Shown here piece by piece: positions 1 to 9,164 of a DNA stretch of 37,282 bases. The stretch comes from Flavobacteriales bacterium (GTDB lineage: Bacteria > Bacteroidota > Bacteroidia > Flavobacteriales_G > JALEGO01). Each line of letters begins with the position of its first letter. Positions within the stretch are counted from its first letter, which is position 1. Made by a program: the position numbers and the translations under genes. Location: positions 1 through 37,282 of the forward strand of contig JAHDCS010000021.1 of assembly GCA_020629755.1 (NCBI GenBank). The letters are read 5' to 3'. The notes beneath the pieces are model-generated. The model was not told the origin of the DNA, made no database searches, and worked only from the letters and a program-made list of their open reading frames with translations.

Positions 1-56
1 AATTAGGGTGTTTATCTTCTCTAAAAAAATGGCACTAGCAATTGAATTTTCTTTTC

Positions 57-659
57 TTAGTAACAATTGCATGTGTTTGAGAATATAATATCTGTGTTGG
101 GCAGCCATTTTTTTATTTTTTTCTGCTCAGACTCATTAAGTCCTGTATACCGCACATCTAATTTTTTAAGAGCATTTAAATTTTTGATTTCTTCAGGCAT
201 CCTTAAAAAAGGGTTGTTCCATAAATCAAGCCATAAGAGTTGATTTAAATTTTCTATTTCTGAGGGGATGTAATTTATTTTATTTTTTCCTAAATAGAGG
301 TATTTTAGTTTTTTCAATGTAAAGAGTGTTTGTGGCAATCTTTCAATTTTATTTGAATGTAAAATCAGTACTTCTAAATTCGGAAATAGCCTTGCAAATT
401 CAGAGGGGATGCTGTCAATTTTATTTTTACTTAAATCAAGGTATTTAAGGTTTTTAAATTTTTCTAAGCGTTTTAAAGGAATGCGGGTATACTTTTTCTT
501 TTTTAAGACTAAGCCTTCAACCAGATTTGGGCTGCGGTATGCATTTTTAAGCTCATGATAAATACTGATGTCTTGTAGGCCAATTACATGGAGGTTTTGA
601 GAAGTTGCAACTCCAGTGCAGTAAAATAGAAAATAAGCAAAAACCAACCATCTACGCAT
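57..659 (-). CDS. Secreted leucine-rich repeat protein
   Basis: A 200-residue protein with an N-terminal signal peptide (MRRWLVFAYFLFYCTGVATS, then Q) and about five leucine-rich repeats between residues 45 and 180 (for example LKYLDLSKNKIDSIPSEF and LKYLYLGKNKINYIPSEI). The spacing of about 23 residues and the xxIPxE/LP consensus are those of bacterial LRRs, which usually bind other proteins. It lacks a T9SS sorting tail, a lipobox and a membrane anchor, so it is probably periplasmic or released. The start is supported by a TAGTTTTG box five bases upstream. It diverges from the ABC exporter across 38 bp. The partner and exact role are not visible. Confidence 0.85.
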   Translation of the reverse strand: MRRWLVFAYFLFYCTGVATSQNLHVIGLQDISIYHELKNAYRSPNLVEGLVLKKKKYTRIPLKRLEKFKNLKYLDLSKNKIDSIPSEFARLFPNLEVLILHSNKIERLPQTLFTLKKLKYLYLGKNKINYIPSEIENLNQLLWLDLWNNPFLRMPEEIKNLNALKKLDVRYTGLNESEQKKIKKWLPNTDIIFSNTCNCY

Positions 660-663
660 CTAT

Positions 664-671
664 CAAAACTA
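664..671 (-). promoter_or_regulatory. Promoter -7 box for the LRR gene
   Basis: On the minus strand the sequence reads TAGTTTTG, an exact match to the Bacteroidota -7 element TAnnTTTG, ending four bases before the ATG. No TTG is seen at the usual -33 distance. The predicted transcript would have almost no 5' leader. Confidence 0.55.
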
Positions 672-682
672 CAAAAATCACC

Positions 683-690
683 TAACTTTG
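683..690 (+). promoter_or_regulatory. Promoter -7 box for the ABC exporter
   Basis: TAACTTTG matches TAnnTTTG and ends seven bases before the ATG at 698. It lies back to back with the minus-strand box at 664-671, so two RNA polymerases could not sit on this 38-bp gap at once. No clear -33 TTG is seen. Confidence 0.55.
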
Positions 691-697
691 CAGACCT

Positions 698-2491
698 ATG
701 GCCAAAAGAGAAAAACCACCCAAACTAAAGAAAGGTGCTTTTAAAAAGTCTTTGCGTCTGTACCGCTTCATAAAGCCCTATAGACTCACGTTTTTTATTG
801 GGTTTATTTTTTTGATTTTAACTGGTGCTACAGCCGTAGCGTTTCCAAAGTTAATGGGCATGATTATAGATGCCGTTAAAAAAGAGGGCCAATTTACAAT
901 TAATCAGGTAGGCATTGGGTTAACCATTGTTATTTTGCTACAGTCTATTTTTTCTTTTTTTAGAATTTATTTATTTGTGTCTGTTGCCGAGCGCGGATTA
1001 GGCCGTTTGCGTGTAGAGGTATTTGATCATTTAATTAGACTGCCTAAAACCTATTTTGACACAAATCGCGTGGGCGAGCTGAATTCGAGGATATCTAATG
1101 ACATTTCTTTGATTCAAGATACATTTACCACCTCTTTAGCTGAACTTATCCGTCAATTCATTATTATTATTGGTGGTATTATAGCTCTGTTTACCGTATC
1201 GGTACGTTTAACCTTTTTCATGTTGGCTATTGTGCCCCTAATTGCAGTGTTTGCAGTAATTTTTGGAAGAGCGTTGCAACGGTTCTCTAAAAAAATGCAA
1301 AAAAAATTAGCGGAGTCTAATTCTATTTTAGAAGAATCTTTACATGGCATTACTACTGTTAAGTCGTTTACTAGCGAAGCCTTTGAGTTATTTCGTTATC
1401 AGAATATCATGAATAAAGTAGTGCATTATGGCTTAAAAAGTGCGTTATACAGAGGCTTATTTGCCACCTTTATAATCCTGTGCATTTTTGGGGCTATTAT
1501 TGCGGTAGTGTGGTACGCGGCGCTTTTAGTAGGCAAGGGGCAAATCAGCATGGGTGATTTATTCACTTTTGTGATGTATACTATTTTTATTGGGGCGTCT
1601 ATTGGCGGGATGGCGGCTGTTTACGCACAAATAGTTAAGGCCATAGGGGCAACAGAAGCGGTACTTGATATTTTTGAAGAAAAAACAGAAGACGTTGATC
1701 TTTCAACAACCCGACAGGTACACGACAACTTTAAAGGCCATTTAAAGGTCTCTGATCTTTCTTTTTCGTACCCCACCCGAGATCAAATAGAGGTGTTAAA
1801 AAAGATAAATTTTGAAGTTTTATCTGGAGAGAAACTAGCCATTGTGGGCAGCTCTGGTTCTGGAAAATCTACATTGGCAGCCCTTATTTTAAGATTTTAC
1901 GATGTAAACAAAGGCCATATTTACATAGATAAAACCAATGCAAAAGCCATACCACTTCATGTGCTGCGCTCGCAAATTGGGGTTGTGCCGCAAGAGTGTC
2001 TTTTATTTGGTGGCACCATTAAAGAAAACATTCTTTACGGCAAACAACAGGCGAGTGAAGCAGAGATGATTCAAGCCGCTAAAGTGGCCAATGCGTTAGA
2101 ATTTATTGAAGAGTTACCTGAAAAATTTGACACTATGATTGGCGATAGAGGCATTCAACTCTCAGGGGGGCAACGCCAGCGTATTGCTATTGCCAGGGCA
2201 GTCATTAAAAACCCTGCTATTTTAATCTTAGACGAAGCAACGAGTTCACTCGACTCCAAAAGTGAACGTGAGGTTCAAATTGCGTTAGATCGCGTAATGG
2301 AAAGCCGTACTTCTTTAATTATTGCCCATAGGTTTTCAACTATTAAATCAGTAGATAAAATCTTGGTTCTAGAAAAAGGAAATGTGGTACAATTTGGCAC
2401 TCACCAAGAGCTTGAAAAAGACAAAAAAGGCGTGTATTACAAACTGCTTTCTTTACAAAAGCTAGGGGCTGAATCTATTTTAGAGGCCTAG
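698..2491 (+). CDS. MsbA-type ABC exporter, fused permease and ATPase
   Basis: A 597-residue half-transporter working as a homodimer in the inner membrane. The first 320 residues form a six-helix exporter permease. The ATPase domain follows, with Walker A GSSGSGKS at residues 384-391, the Q-loop (VVPQE), signature LSGGQ at 488-492, Walker B ILILDE ending at E513 (catalytic Glu present) and the H-loop His in IIAHR. Length and order fit the MsbA/LmrA family (lipid A, lipid or drug export). The substrate cannot be told from sequence. The basic N-terminus (MAKREKPPKLKKG) is typical of Flavobacteriales members. It is followed after 17 bp by a palindromic repeat. Confidence 0.93.
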   Translation: MAKREKPPKLKKGAFKKSLRLYRFIKPYRLTFFIGFIFLILTGATAVAFPKLMGMIIDAVKKEGQFTINQVGIGLTIVILLQSIFSFFRIYLFVSVAERGLGRLRVEVFDHLIRLPKTYFDTNRVGELNSRISNDISLIQDTFTTSLAELIRQFIIIIGGIIALFTVSVRLTFFMLAIVPLIAVFAVIFGRALQRFSKKMQKKLAESNSILEESLHGITTVKSFTSEAFELFRYQNIMNKVVHYGLKSALYRGLFATFIILCIFGAIIAVVWYAALLVGKGQISMGDLFTFVMYTIFIGASIGGMAAVYAQIVKAIGATEAVLDIFEEKTEDVDLSTTRQVHDNFKGHLKVSDLSFSYPTRDQIEVLKKINFEVLSGEKLAIVGSSGSGKSTLAALILRFYDVNKGHIYIDKTNAKAIPLHVLRSQIGVVPQECLLFGGTIKENILYGKQQASEAEMIQAAKVANALEFIEELPEKFDTMIGDRGIQLSGGQRQRIAIARAVIKNPAILILDEATSSLDSKSEREVQIALDRVMESRTSLIIAHRFSTIKSVDKILVLEKGNVVQFGTHQELEKDKKGVYYKLLSLQKLGAESILEA

Positions 2492-2508
2492 TAAAGTGTT
2501 TATATTTT

Positions 2509-2587
2509 GGGGGTGCCCCTTCGGGTCGGGCTATACGCTATATCTTTTAGCCTTCTGCTAAAAGGATGCCGCTGCTATCCCTCACCC
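2509..2587. repeat. GC-rich palindromic intergenic repeat, copy 1
   Basis: This island of high GC begins GGGGGTGCCCC, continues with TTCGGGTCGGGCTA and ends GCTATCCCTCACCC. It contains a perfect 8-bp stem (CTTTTAGC at 2544-2551, GCTAAAAG at 2557-2564, loop of 5). The ends share GGGTG/CACCC complementarity. A second copy with the same skeleton but different inner hairpins lies at 8413-8523. It resembles REP-like intergenic palindromes of Flavobacteriia (recollection, not a search). It may also end transcription of the ABC gene. Confidence 0.7.
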
Positions 2588-2604
2588 AAAGCCTTATTCT
2601 TGGC

Positions 2605-2686
2605 TTGAATTTTCGTTCTTTTCTTCAAGGAAAAGAACAAAAAATAAGGATAGAAGAAAATAACTTAAAAAATGAGGTAACTCCAA
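2605..2686. repeat. 82-bp intergenic repeat, copy A
   Basis: This stretch is repeated at 36981-37065. The first 68 or so bases differ at only one position, and both copies then end in GGTAACTCCAA after an A-run of different length. The core is a perfect 9-bp stem GTTCTTTTC/GAAAAGAAC with a TTCAAG loop at about 2612-2638. It begins 17 bp after the GC-rich palindrome. The rest of the 277-bp gap up to leuS (2687-2768) shows only a short CTCA-TATAG-TGAG hairpin and a T-run, which could be a weak terminator for the ABC gene. Confidence 0.75.
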
Positions 2687-2768
2687 AGAAAGACTCATAT
2701 AGTGAGAGGGATTTTTTTTGGTAATCCGTAAGATAAATCTACTTGATTAGGCGCAACTTCAGCAGTTT

Positions 2769-5537
2769 TCACACCACCACATTCACAATTTTTTTAGGTA
2801 CTACAATGGTTTTTTTAGGTGTTTTTCCCTCAAGCCATTTTTGAGCTTGCTCTGAGCTTAGCACACGTTCTTCTACTTCTTTCGGGTTTAAATCAGCTGG
2901 CAGTTCAAGTTTAAAACGCATCTTGCCATTAAAGGACACCGGGTAGTGAATCGAGCGCTCAACAAGATAAGCTTGGTTAAACGATGGCCAAGACGCAAAG
3001 TGCATCCCCCCAGAAAAACCAAGAGCCACATAAAGTTCTTCGGCTATAAAAGGCGCAAAAGGAGAGACCAACACCAACAGATCTTTAAGCACCTCTTTAG
3101 AGTGGCATTTTTGCTCGGTGAGTTCATTTACGGCAATCATCAGCGCGCTTATGGGTGTGTTAAAGCTATTGCGCTCTAAGTCTTCAGAAATTTTCTTAAT
3201 GGTTTTATGCAAAGTTTTTAAAGAGGCCTCATTGGGTTTTTGGTCATTTACAATAAGAGCATCCTCTTTATAGAATAAACGCCAGAGTTTATTTAAGAAA
3301 TTATGTACTCCATTAATGCCCTTTACATCCCAGGGTTTGGCCTGTTCAAGCGGGCCTAAAAACATTTCATAACACCGCAAAGTATCGGCTCCAAAACGCT
3401 CTACAAGTTCGTCAGGGGTTTGCACATTGTACTTGCTCTTTGACATTTTCTCTACTTCTGAGCCGCACAAATAGCTTCCGTCATCCTCCAAAATAAATTC
3501 TGAAGCGGCATATTCTTTACGCCACTTTTTAAATTTTTCAAGATCTAAAACATCGTTATCACAAAGAGAAATATCAACATGTAAGCGTGAGGTCTGATAG
3601 TCTTTTCGCTTCGAAAAGCTTACAAATTTTTTAGAAATCTTATCGCGGTATACAAAGTTACTCCGCCCTAAAATCATGCCTTGGTTAATGAGTTTTTTAA
3701 AGGGTTCTTCAAAACCAATAAACCCGATATCGTATAAAAACTTACACCAAAACCGTGCGTAAAGTAAATGCCCTGTGGCATGTTCACTCCCCCCAATATA
3801 CAAATCAACTTGCCCCCAGTAATCAGCCTTTTTGCGATCAACGAATGCTGTATTATTCACAGGATCCATGTACCTAAGATAATACCAAGATGACCCAGCC
3901 CAACCAGGCATAGTATTGACCTCCATCTTATCACCGTAGAAGGTTTTCCAGTCCTCTTTTTTAGCGCGCGCTAAAGGGGGGTCACCTTCTTTGGTAGGCA
4001 AATAAGCATCTACATCAGGAAGCTCTATTGGCAAGTCGCTTTCAGCAATAGTATTGGCAATTCCGTTTTCATAATAAACCGGGAAGGGCTCTCCCCAATA
4101 CCGTTGACGTGAAAACACGGCATCTCTAAGCTTATAATTCGTTTGGGCTTTTCCAATACCCATAGAATCTATTTTTTGTGTCGCTAATGCAATGGCTTTT
4201 TGTGGGGGGATGCCATTTAGAAAATCAGAGTTTTTTAAAAGCGCTTTCTTTTGATCATAGGCTTTTTCTTCTAATGAAACACCTTCAAAAATCTCTAGGA
4301 TATCAATAGAGAAGTGTTTAGCAAAATCATAATCGCGCTGATCACCAGCAGGTACAGCCATAATAGCACCCGTGCCATAGCCCATCAACACATAATCGCT
4401 AATCCAAATCGGGATTTGTTTATTTGTAAAGGGATGGATGGCATAGGCGCCTGTAAACACTCCTGAGATGTCTTTAACATTAGCTTGGCGTTCTCTTTGA
4501 GATTTGAGTTTGCTTTGTGTTTTGTAATCAGCAATAGATTCTTTTTGTGCACTGGTTGTAATGTGATCGACTAAAGGATGTTCAGGTGCAAGCACCATAA
4601 AACTTACGCCAAAAATAGTATCGGGACGTGTAGTGTATACCTTAATGACATCTGAATGGCTTTGAATTTTAAAATCAACTTCTGCACCTGTAGACTTGCC
4701 AATCCAGTTGCGTTGTTGCTCTTTCAGAGCGTCTGGCCAATCGATACCTTCAAGACCTTTGAGTAGGCGTTCTGCATAGGCGGTAATTCGCATGATCCAC
4801 TGCTGCATGTTTTTTTGCACCACTGGATACCCTCCTCGTTCTGACTTGCCGTCTTTTACTTCATCATTGGCTAAAACAGTGCCCAGTTCTTCACACCAAT
4901 TTACAGTGGTATCAGCCAAATAGGTTAATCGATAACAACTTAAAATGCTTTCTTTTTTAAGGGCATCAAATTTTTCCCACTCATCTGCTGTGAAGACCAC
5001 TTCACAAGAATGACTAGCCAAAACATCAGCATTGCCCTTTGTAGAGAAAATCTTTATTAAATGCTCAATAGGTTCTGCTTTTTGCGTCTTATTATTGTAC
5101 CACGCATCGTAGAGTTGAGTGAATATCCACTGGGTCCATTTATAGTAGTTAGGGTCTGAAGTACGCACCTCTCTTGACCAGTCAAACGAAAAGCCAATAG
5201 TATCTAATTGCTCGCGGTAACGCCTAATGTTTTTTTCAGTGGTTATTTTTGGATGTTGTCCGGTTTGAATAGCATATTGTTCAGCGGGCAAACCAAAAGA
5301 GTCGTAACCCATAGGGTGAAGCACATTAAACCCTTTATGGCGTTTGTAACGGGCGTAAACATCTGAAGCAATATACCCTAATGGATGGCCAACATGTAAT
5401 CCTGCGCCAGAAGGATACGGAAACATATCTAAGACATAGTACTTAGGTTTTTCAGAAAAGTCTTCTGCTCTAAACACCTTGTTTTTAGCCCAAGTCTCTT
5501 TCCATTTTTTTTCTATTGTCTGAAACGGATATCCCAT
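2769..5537 (-). CDS. leuS: Leucyl-tRNA synthetase
   Basis: A 922-residue class I aminoacyl-tRNA synthetase that charges tRNA-Leu in the cytoplasm. The HIGH motif is HVGH at about residues 48-51, the KMSKS motif is at about 697-701, and the CP1 editing domain lies between them (TTRPDTIFG is its threonine-rich motif). It is longer than the roughly 860 residues of the E. coli enzyme because of inserts near residues 145-205 and just before KMSKS; such inserts are usual in Bacteroidota LeuS. The start MGYPF is chosen over an ATG three codons upstream because a TACCTTTG promoter box overlaps that upstream codon. It is transcribed alone. Confidence 0.97.
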   Translation of the reverse strand: MGYPFQTIEKKWKETWAKNKVFRAEDFSEKPKYYVLDMFPYPSGAGLHVGHPLGYIASDVYARYKRHKGFNVLHPMGYDSFGLPAEQYAIQTGQHPKITTEKNIRRYREQLDTIGFSFDWSREVRTSDPNYYKWTQWIFTQLYDAWYNNKTQKAEPIEHLIKIFSTKGNADVLASHSCEVVFTADEWEKFDALKKESILSCYRLTYLADTTVNWCEELGTVLANDEVKDGKSERGGYPVVQKNMQQWIMRITAYAERLLKGLEGIDWPDALKEQQRNWIGKSTGAEVDFKIQSHSDVIKVYTTRPDTIFGVSFMVLAPEHPLVDHITTSAQKESIADYKTQSKLKSQRERQANVKDISGVFTGAYAIHPFTNKQIPIWISDYVLMGYGTGAIMAVPAGDQRDYDFAKHFSIDILEIFEGVSLEEKAYDQKKALLKNSDFLNGIPPQKAIALATQKIDSMGIGKAQTNYKLRDAVFSRQRYWGEPFPVYYENGIANTIAESDLPIELPDVDAYLPTKEGDPPLARAKKEDWKTFYGDKMEVNTMPGWAGSSWYYLRYMDPVNNTAFVDRKKADYWGQVDLYIGGSEHATGHLLYARFWCKFLYDIGFIGFEEPFKKLINQGMILGRSNFVYRDKISKKFVSFSKRKDYQTSRLHVDISLCDNDVLDLEKFKKWRKEYAASEFILEDDGSYLCGSEVEKMSKSKYNVQTPDELVERFGADTLRCYEMFLGPLEQAKPWDVKGINGVHNFLNKLWRLFYKEDALIVNDQKPNEASLKTLHKTIKKISEDLERNSFNTPISALMIAVNELTEQKCHSKEVLKDLLVLVSPFAPFIAEELYVALGFSGGMHFASWPSFNQAYLVERSIHYPVSFNGKMRFKLELPADLNPKEVEERVLSSEQAQKWLEGKTPKKTIVVPKKIVNVVV

Positions 5538-5543
5538 AGAGCA

Positions 5544-5551
5544 CAAAGGTA
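5544..5551 (-). promoter_or_regulatory. Promoter -7 box for leuS
   Basis: TACCTTTG on the minus strand matches TAnnTTTG; a TTG lies 16 bases further upstream (5568-5570) near the -33 position. The box ends six bases before the chosen ATG at 5537 and overlaps the alternative ATG at 5546, which decides the start. Confidence 0.6.
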
Positions 5552-5620
5552 AACACTCTTATGCACACAAATAAACATCCCCCCAATAAAAAGCAATAAA
5601 AAAGATAGACCGATTCTACT

Positions 5621-7090
5621 CTAGAGAAAGTATTTTACACACAATAACCCAACACCTCCTAATACAATAGTATATGGCAGAGCCATTTTTACCATTTTTG
5701 AATACGAAAGATTGATAAGAGGCGCTAAAGCAGAAGTAAGCAAAAACAAAAAGGCAGCCTGCCCATTTGGAGTAGCTACACTTGGCAAGTTAGTGCCCGT
5801 ATTAATGGCGATAGCAAGCTTATCAAAATGTTCTCTTGTAATTTCACCAGCGTCAAAAATTTCTTTAACCTCGCCAATATAAACGGTAGCCACAAATACA
5901 TTGTCACTAATCATGGATAAGACCCCATTAGCAATGTAAAACATGGTAGGCTGTACAGACATTTCTTGTTCTAACACCCATGAGATAATAGGCGTAAACA
6001 TGTGTTGGTCGTGAATCATGGCTACAATCACAAAAAACACAACCAAAAGACCCGTAAACGGAAGCGCTTCTTCAAAAGCTTTGCCTAATTGGTGCTCTTC
6101 AACAATACCCATAAAAGCCGTTTGAAAAATAATAAGTGCCAAACCGATTAAGCCTACAGGAGCCACGTGAGTAGCCAAACCAATAATTAATAACACTACA
6201 GCTACCGATTGAACAATTAAAGCATAACGCTGCTTGGTAGTACGTTTATTATTTTCTTCTTCGGTATAATTTTCGATAATTTTTCTAGCTACATCTGGTA
6301 ATTCTGAGCCATAATCAAAAACTTTAGTGAGCTCTAAAATAACGGTGGTGATGACTCCGCAAATCAATACAGGTATGGTAATAGGCGTCATACGCATGAA
6401 AAACTCTACAAATTCCCAACCCATTTTCTCTCCTATCAGAAGATTTTGAGGTTCTCCAACGAGTGTACAAACACCTCCTAGAGCAGTTCCGACAACCCCA
6501 TGCATCACCAAACTTCTTAAAAAGGCTCTAAATTCTTCAAGGGTTTCTCCACTTAATTCTTCTTTATCTAACTTACCGCTTTTATCGTAATCTGAAGATC
6601 CAGAATGGATTTTATGATACACGCCATAAAAACCTACAGCAACACTAATTAACACAGCGGTTACGGTGAGCGCATCTAAAAAAGCGCTTAAAACGGCAGA
6701 TATCAATACAAACAAAACAGATAAGGTAAGCTTCGATTTTATTTTGGTAAACACCTTGCTAAAGATGTACATCAGTAAAGGCTTCATAAAATAAATGCCA
6801 GCGACCATAAACACTAAAAGCAGAATAACCTCTAGATTAGCATGCACTTCGTGATAGGCCATCTGAGGAGATGTTAAACCTAAGGCAACAACTTCAATGG
6901 CAATCAATCCGCCTGATTGAAGCGGATAGCACTTTAAAGCCATGGCAAGGGTAAAAATAAATTCACCAAGTACTATCCATGACGTAATCACAGGGCCTAA
7001 AGTAAAGTAGGCAAAAATGTTAAAAATTAAAAACCCAATCATGGTATATTTATACCATTTGGGGCTCTGACCTAAAAAACTTTCTAGCAT
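5621..7090 (-). CDS. nhaB: Na+/H+ antiporter NhaB
   Basis: A 489-residue polytopic inner-membrane protein that exchanges internal sodium for external protons. The sequence aligns by eye with NhaB over its whole length: [10 protein letters not shown] at the N-terminus, [71 protein letters not shown] and [20 protein letters not shown] near the C-terminus. The family is usually about 500-530 residues; this one ends shortly after the last helix ([10 protein letters not shown]). It starts 7 bp after the dehydrogenase stop codon and is probably in the same transcript. Sodium extrusion fits a marine lifestyle (inference). Confidence 0.96.
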   Translation of the reverse strand: MLESFLGQSPKWYKYTMIGFLIFNIFAYFTLGPVITSWIVLGEFIFTLAMALKCYPLQSGGLIAIEVVALGLTSPQMAYHEVHANLEVILLLVFMVAGIYFMKPLLMYIFSKVFTKIKSKLTLSVLFVLISAVLSAFLDALTVTAVLISVAVGFYGVYHKIHSGSSDYDKSGKLDKEELSGETLEEFRAFLRSLVMHGVVGTALGGVCTLVGEPQNLLIGEKMGWEFVEFFMRMTPITIPVLICGVITTVILELTKVFDYGSELPDVARKIIENYTEEENNKRTTKQRYALIVQSVAVVLLIIGLATHVAPVGLIGLALIIFQTAFMGIVEEHQLGKAFEEALPFTGLLVVFFVIVAMIHDQHMFTPIISWVLEQEMSVQPTMFYIANGVLSMISDNVFVATVYIGEVKEIFDAGEITREHFDKLAIAINTGTNLPSVATPNGQAAFLFLLTSALAPLINLSYSKMVKMALPYTIVLGGVGLLCVKYFL

Positions 7091-7097
7091 AGTAGGG

Positions 7098-8351
7098 CTA
7101 ATTTACAGTTTCTAATTTGTTTAAAGAAATCTTAAAGGCAGTCTTTGTAACTCCTTTTAGAGTAGGATTGGTTAACAATATGCTTCTTAAAGAGTGTTCA
7201 ATGGTATGCGACACATCAGAAAAAATGGCGCGATCACTTACTTCTACCTTATTATCACTCATTAAATACGCAAACACTCTAGCCATACCGCAATTGGCAA
7301 TAAAATCTGGTATTAAGCTTATTTGTTCATCGGCAAAGGCAGTAGTGGGGCCATAAAAAATTTCTGGGTCATTAAAAGGAACATTTGCTCCAGCACTAAT
7401 AAGTGTTACGCCAGCTTCAATCATTCGCTCAATCTGATTTTTATTTACCAACCTTGAAGCCGCACATGGCAAAAACACATCGGCCTTAACATCCCAAATT
7501 TTTTGATTGATACGATCAAAAGACTCAGCATAATCAGCGTTTAATTTATTGGCTGTTTTATTGTTAAAAAGCGCTTTGACCTCTGAAAAACTCAAGCCAT
7601 CTTCTTGAATTATGCCTGCTTCTTTATCGATTATACCCACTATTTTAGCCCCCTTTTGAGCCAAATAAAAAGCTGCACCAGACGCTACATTACCCCAGCC
7701 TTGCACAATTATGCGCTTACCCTCTAAGGTTTTGTTATTTAATGAATAAAATAACCGCACAGATTCAGCTACTCCATATCCAGTAATCATATCTGCAATC
7801 TGGTATTGATCTACCTGAGAAGGTTTAAAGTTTTGATCTTCAACTATTTTAGAAACACCTGCTCGGAGTTGTCCAATTTTTTTGATTTTATCGGCGCTTT
7901 TTGTGCCATAATGCCCAGTCACAACCCCTTCTTGCGGATGCCAAAGTCCATGTTCTTCAGTAAAGGGGATAACTTCATCTAATTCATCAATATTTAAATC
8001 TCCCCCCGTGCCATAATAGGCTTTTAAGAGCGGAATTATAGCTTTATACCAGCGTTTGAGCACTTCCTTTTTATCAGGATGATTCGGATCAAAATTAATC
8101 CCTGATTTTGCCCCACCAATTTGTGGTCCAGACACTGTAAATTTAATTTCCATGGTCTTGGCTAAAGAAACCACTTCTCGTTTGTCGAGCCCTTTACGCA
8201 TTCTTGTCCCCCCGCCTGCTGCCCCTCCTCTAAGCGAATTGATCACCAACCACCCTTCAGCATCGGTTAAAAGGTCATTCCAATGAAATACAATTTCAGG
8301 CTCTTTTGCTTCAAAAGAAGCAATTAATGATTTAACATCTGTAAAATTCAT
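7098..8351 (-). CDS. Glu/Leu/Phe/Val-type amino acid dehydrogenase
   Basis: A 417-residue NAD(P)-dependent dehydrogenase that deaminates an amino acid to its keto acid. The substrate domain has [14 protein letters not shown], the lysine motif [11 protein letters not shown] and the [10 protein letters not shown] segment with the catalytic Asp. The Rossmann domain carries [18 protein letters not shown] around residue 220. The family includes glutamate, leucine, phenylalanine and valine dehydrogenases, and the substrate cannot be fixed by eye. The start MNFTDVKSL is chosen because a TACATTTG box sits just upstream and inside the longer reading frame. It is followed closely by nhaB, with which it probably forms an operon. 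Confidence 0.9.
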   Translation of the reverse strand: MNFTDVKSLIASFEAKEPEIVFHWNDLLTDAEGWLVINSLRGGAAGGGTRMRKGLDKREVVSLAKTMEIKFTVSGPQIGGAKSGINFDPNHPDKKEVLKRWYKAIIPLLKAYYGTGGDLNIDELDEVIPFTEEHGLWHPQEGVVTGHYGTKSADKIKKIGQLRAGVSKIVEDQNFKPSQVDQYQIADMITGYGVAESVRLFYSLNNKTLEGKRIIVQGWGNVASGAAFYLAQKGAKIVGIIDKEAGIIQEDGLSFSEVKALFNNKTANKLNADYAESFDRINQKIWDVKADVFLPCAASRLVNKNQIERMIEAGVTLISAGANVPFNDPEIFYGPTTAFADEQISLIPDFIANCGMARVFAYLMSDNKVEVSDRAIFSDVSHTIEHSLRSILLTNPTLKGVTKTAFKISLNKLETVN

Positions 8352-8358
8352 TCTAGAA

Positions 8359-8366
8359 CAAATGTA
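8359..8366 (-). promoter_or_regulatory. Promoter -7 box for the dehydrogenase-nhaB operon
   Basis: TACATTTG on the minus strand matches TAnnTTTG and ends seven bases before the ATG at 8351. A TTG lies 25 bases upstream, slightly beyond normal spacing. Confidence 0.55.
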
Positions 8367-8412
8367 AGAAGAAAGCACATTTGTGATGACACAATTAAAT
8401 GCTTTTTATTCT

Positions 8413-8523
8413 GGGAGTGCCCCTTCAGTGCAATGCACTTTCGGGTCGGGCTAATCGGGGGTGCGCTTCGCTTCCGTGCTTCGCACCTAAACCTAATGGT
8501 TTAGCCCCTAATATCCCTCACTC
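8413..8523. repeat. GC-rich palindromic intergenic repeat, copy 2
   Basis: It has the same skeleton as 2509-2587: GGGAGTGCCCCTTC, then CGGGTCGGGCTA, ending TATCCCTCACTC. The inner parts differ: an AGTGCA/TGCACT hairpin between the first two blocks, a GGTGCG/CGCACC stem (8460-8465 with 8482-8487) and a TAAACC/GGTTTA stem (8488-8493 with 8498-8503). GGGCTAA (8448-8454) can pair with TTAGCCC (8501-8507). The outer frame is kept while stem sequences vary, as expected for a structured mobile repeat. It ends at the base before the stop codon of the HNH gene. Confidence 0.72.
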
Positions 8524-9060
8524 TTATAATTCTGCCCAAGACTCACCACGCATAATTCTTCTGGCTTGTTTTTCTGAGTAACCGAATTGTTTGGCAAGAA
8601 TTTTTACACGTGTTTTTCTGTTGGGGTCGAGTAACTTTCTTTTAAGTAGTTGAATTTGTTTTTTGGTATGATTCCAAGAGTTAAAGTACTTTTCCTTAAC
8701 ATTTGGGCTTGCATTGGCATGTTTGCCTTGCTCTTTTCTCGTCATCCAAACCAAGTTAGAGACATGGTTGTTGTCTTTGTCGTAATCTTTATGAGTAACA
8801 CAAATTTTTTCTTCTGGGTTATCGTTTTCGATAAATGCCCGAGCCACAGCTTTATGGATGTACTGATACTTTGAAGAAGAATGTCTGCGAACAGCTACAG
8901 AAGTGAGTTTCGATATTTTATTTGTTTTAGAGAAATACCAATCTCCTTTGAGATTTTTCTTTTTAACCCTACCGTAGTTTGAGATTAAGATATAATAATC
9001 CTCTTCGTAATTATCTTCTCGGTACTCCTTCCAGATTTCATCTGCGTAATACTCTTCCAT
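8524..9060 (-). CDS. Free-standing HNH endonuclease (NUMOD4-HNH type)
   Basis: A 178-residue protein with the layout of a homing-type endonuclease: a NUMOD4-like segment (EIWKEYREDNYEEDYYILIS and the NYGRV motif, residues 8-32), an HNH_3-like core (IHKAVARAFIENDNPEE, then CVTHKDYDKDNNHVSNLVWM, residues 68-106, with His69, His90, Asn98 and Asn102), and a C-terminal helix-turn-helix (ILAKQFGYSEKQARRIMRGE, about 154-173) for DNA recognition. It probably nicks or cuts DNA. No intron or intein host is seen around it. It has its own promoter box. Its 3' end touches the GC-rich palindrome, so it looks like an insertion between the dehydrogenase and the lipoprotein gene. Confidence 0.85.
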   Translation of the reverse strand: MEEYYADEIWKEYREDNYEEDYYILISNYGRVKKKNLKGDWYFSKTNKISKLTSVAVRRHSSSKYQYIHKAVARAFIENDNPEEKICVTHKDYDKDNNHVSNLVWMTRKEQGKHANASPNVKEKYFNSWNHTKKQIQLLKRKLLDPNRKTRVKILAKQFGYSEKQARRIMRGESWAEL

Positions 9061-9064
9061 GGCA

Positions 9065-9072
9065 CAAATTTA
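9065..9072 (-). promoter_or_regulatory. Promoter -7 box for the HNH gene
   Basis: TAAATTTG on the minus strand matches TAnnTTTG and ends four bases before the ATG at 9060. The nearest upstream TTTG is about 32 bases away, which is too far for the usual -33 element. Confidence 0.5.
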
Positions 9073-9164
9073 CAATGAAAGACGCCTTTTTTTAAAAAAT
9101 CTTACAAAAGACTTAACAAAAGCTACCTATAGTTTATGCATTTCGACTAAAAAAGGGATAATAA

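Noticed and set aside
2769-5537. Extra length in LeuS as a sign of an inserted element or fusion
   Set aside because: The inserts are in frame, and inserts near these positions are usual in Bacteroidota LeuS; all catalytic motifs are intact.
8399-8581. A 60-codon plus-strand open frame over the second palindromic repeat
   Set aside because: It is made mostly of the structured repeat and the end of the HNH gene, and encodes no recognisable protein.
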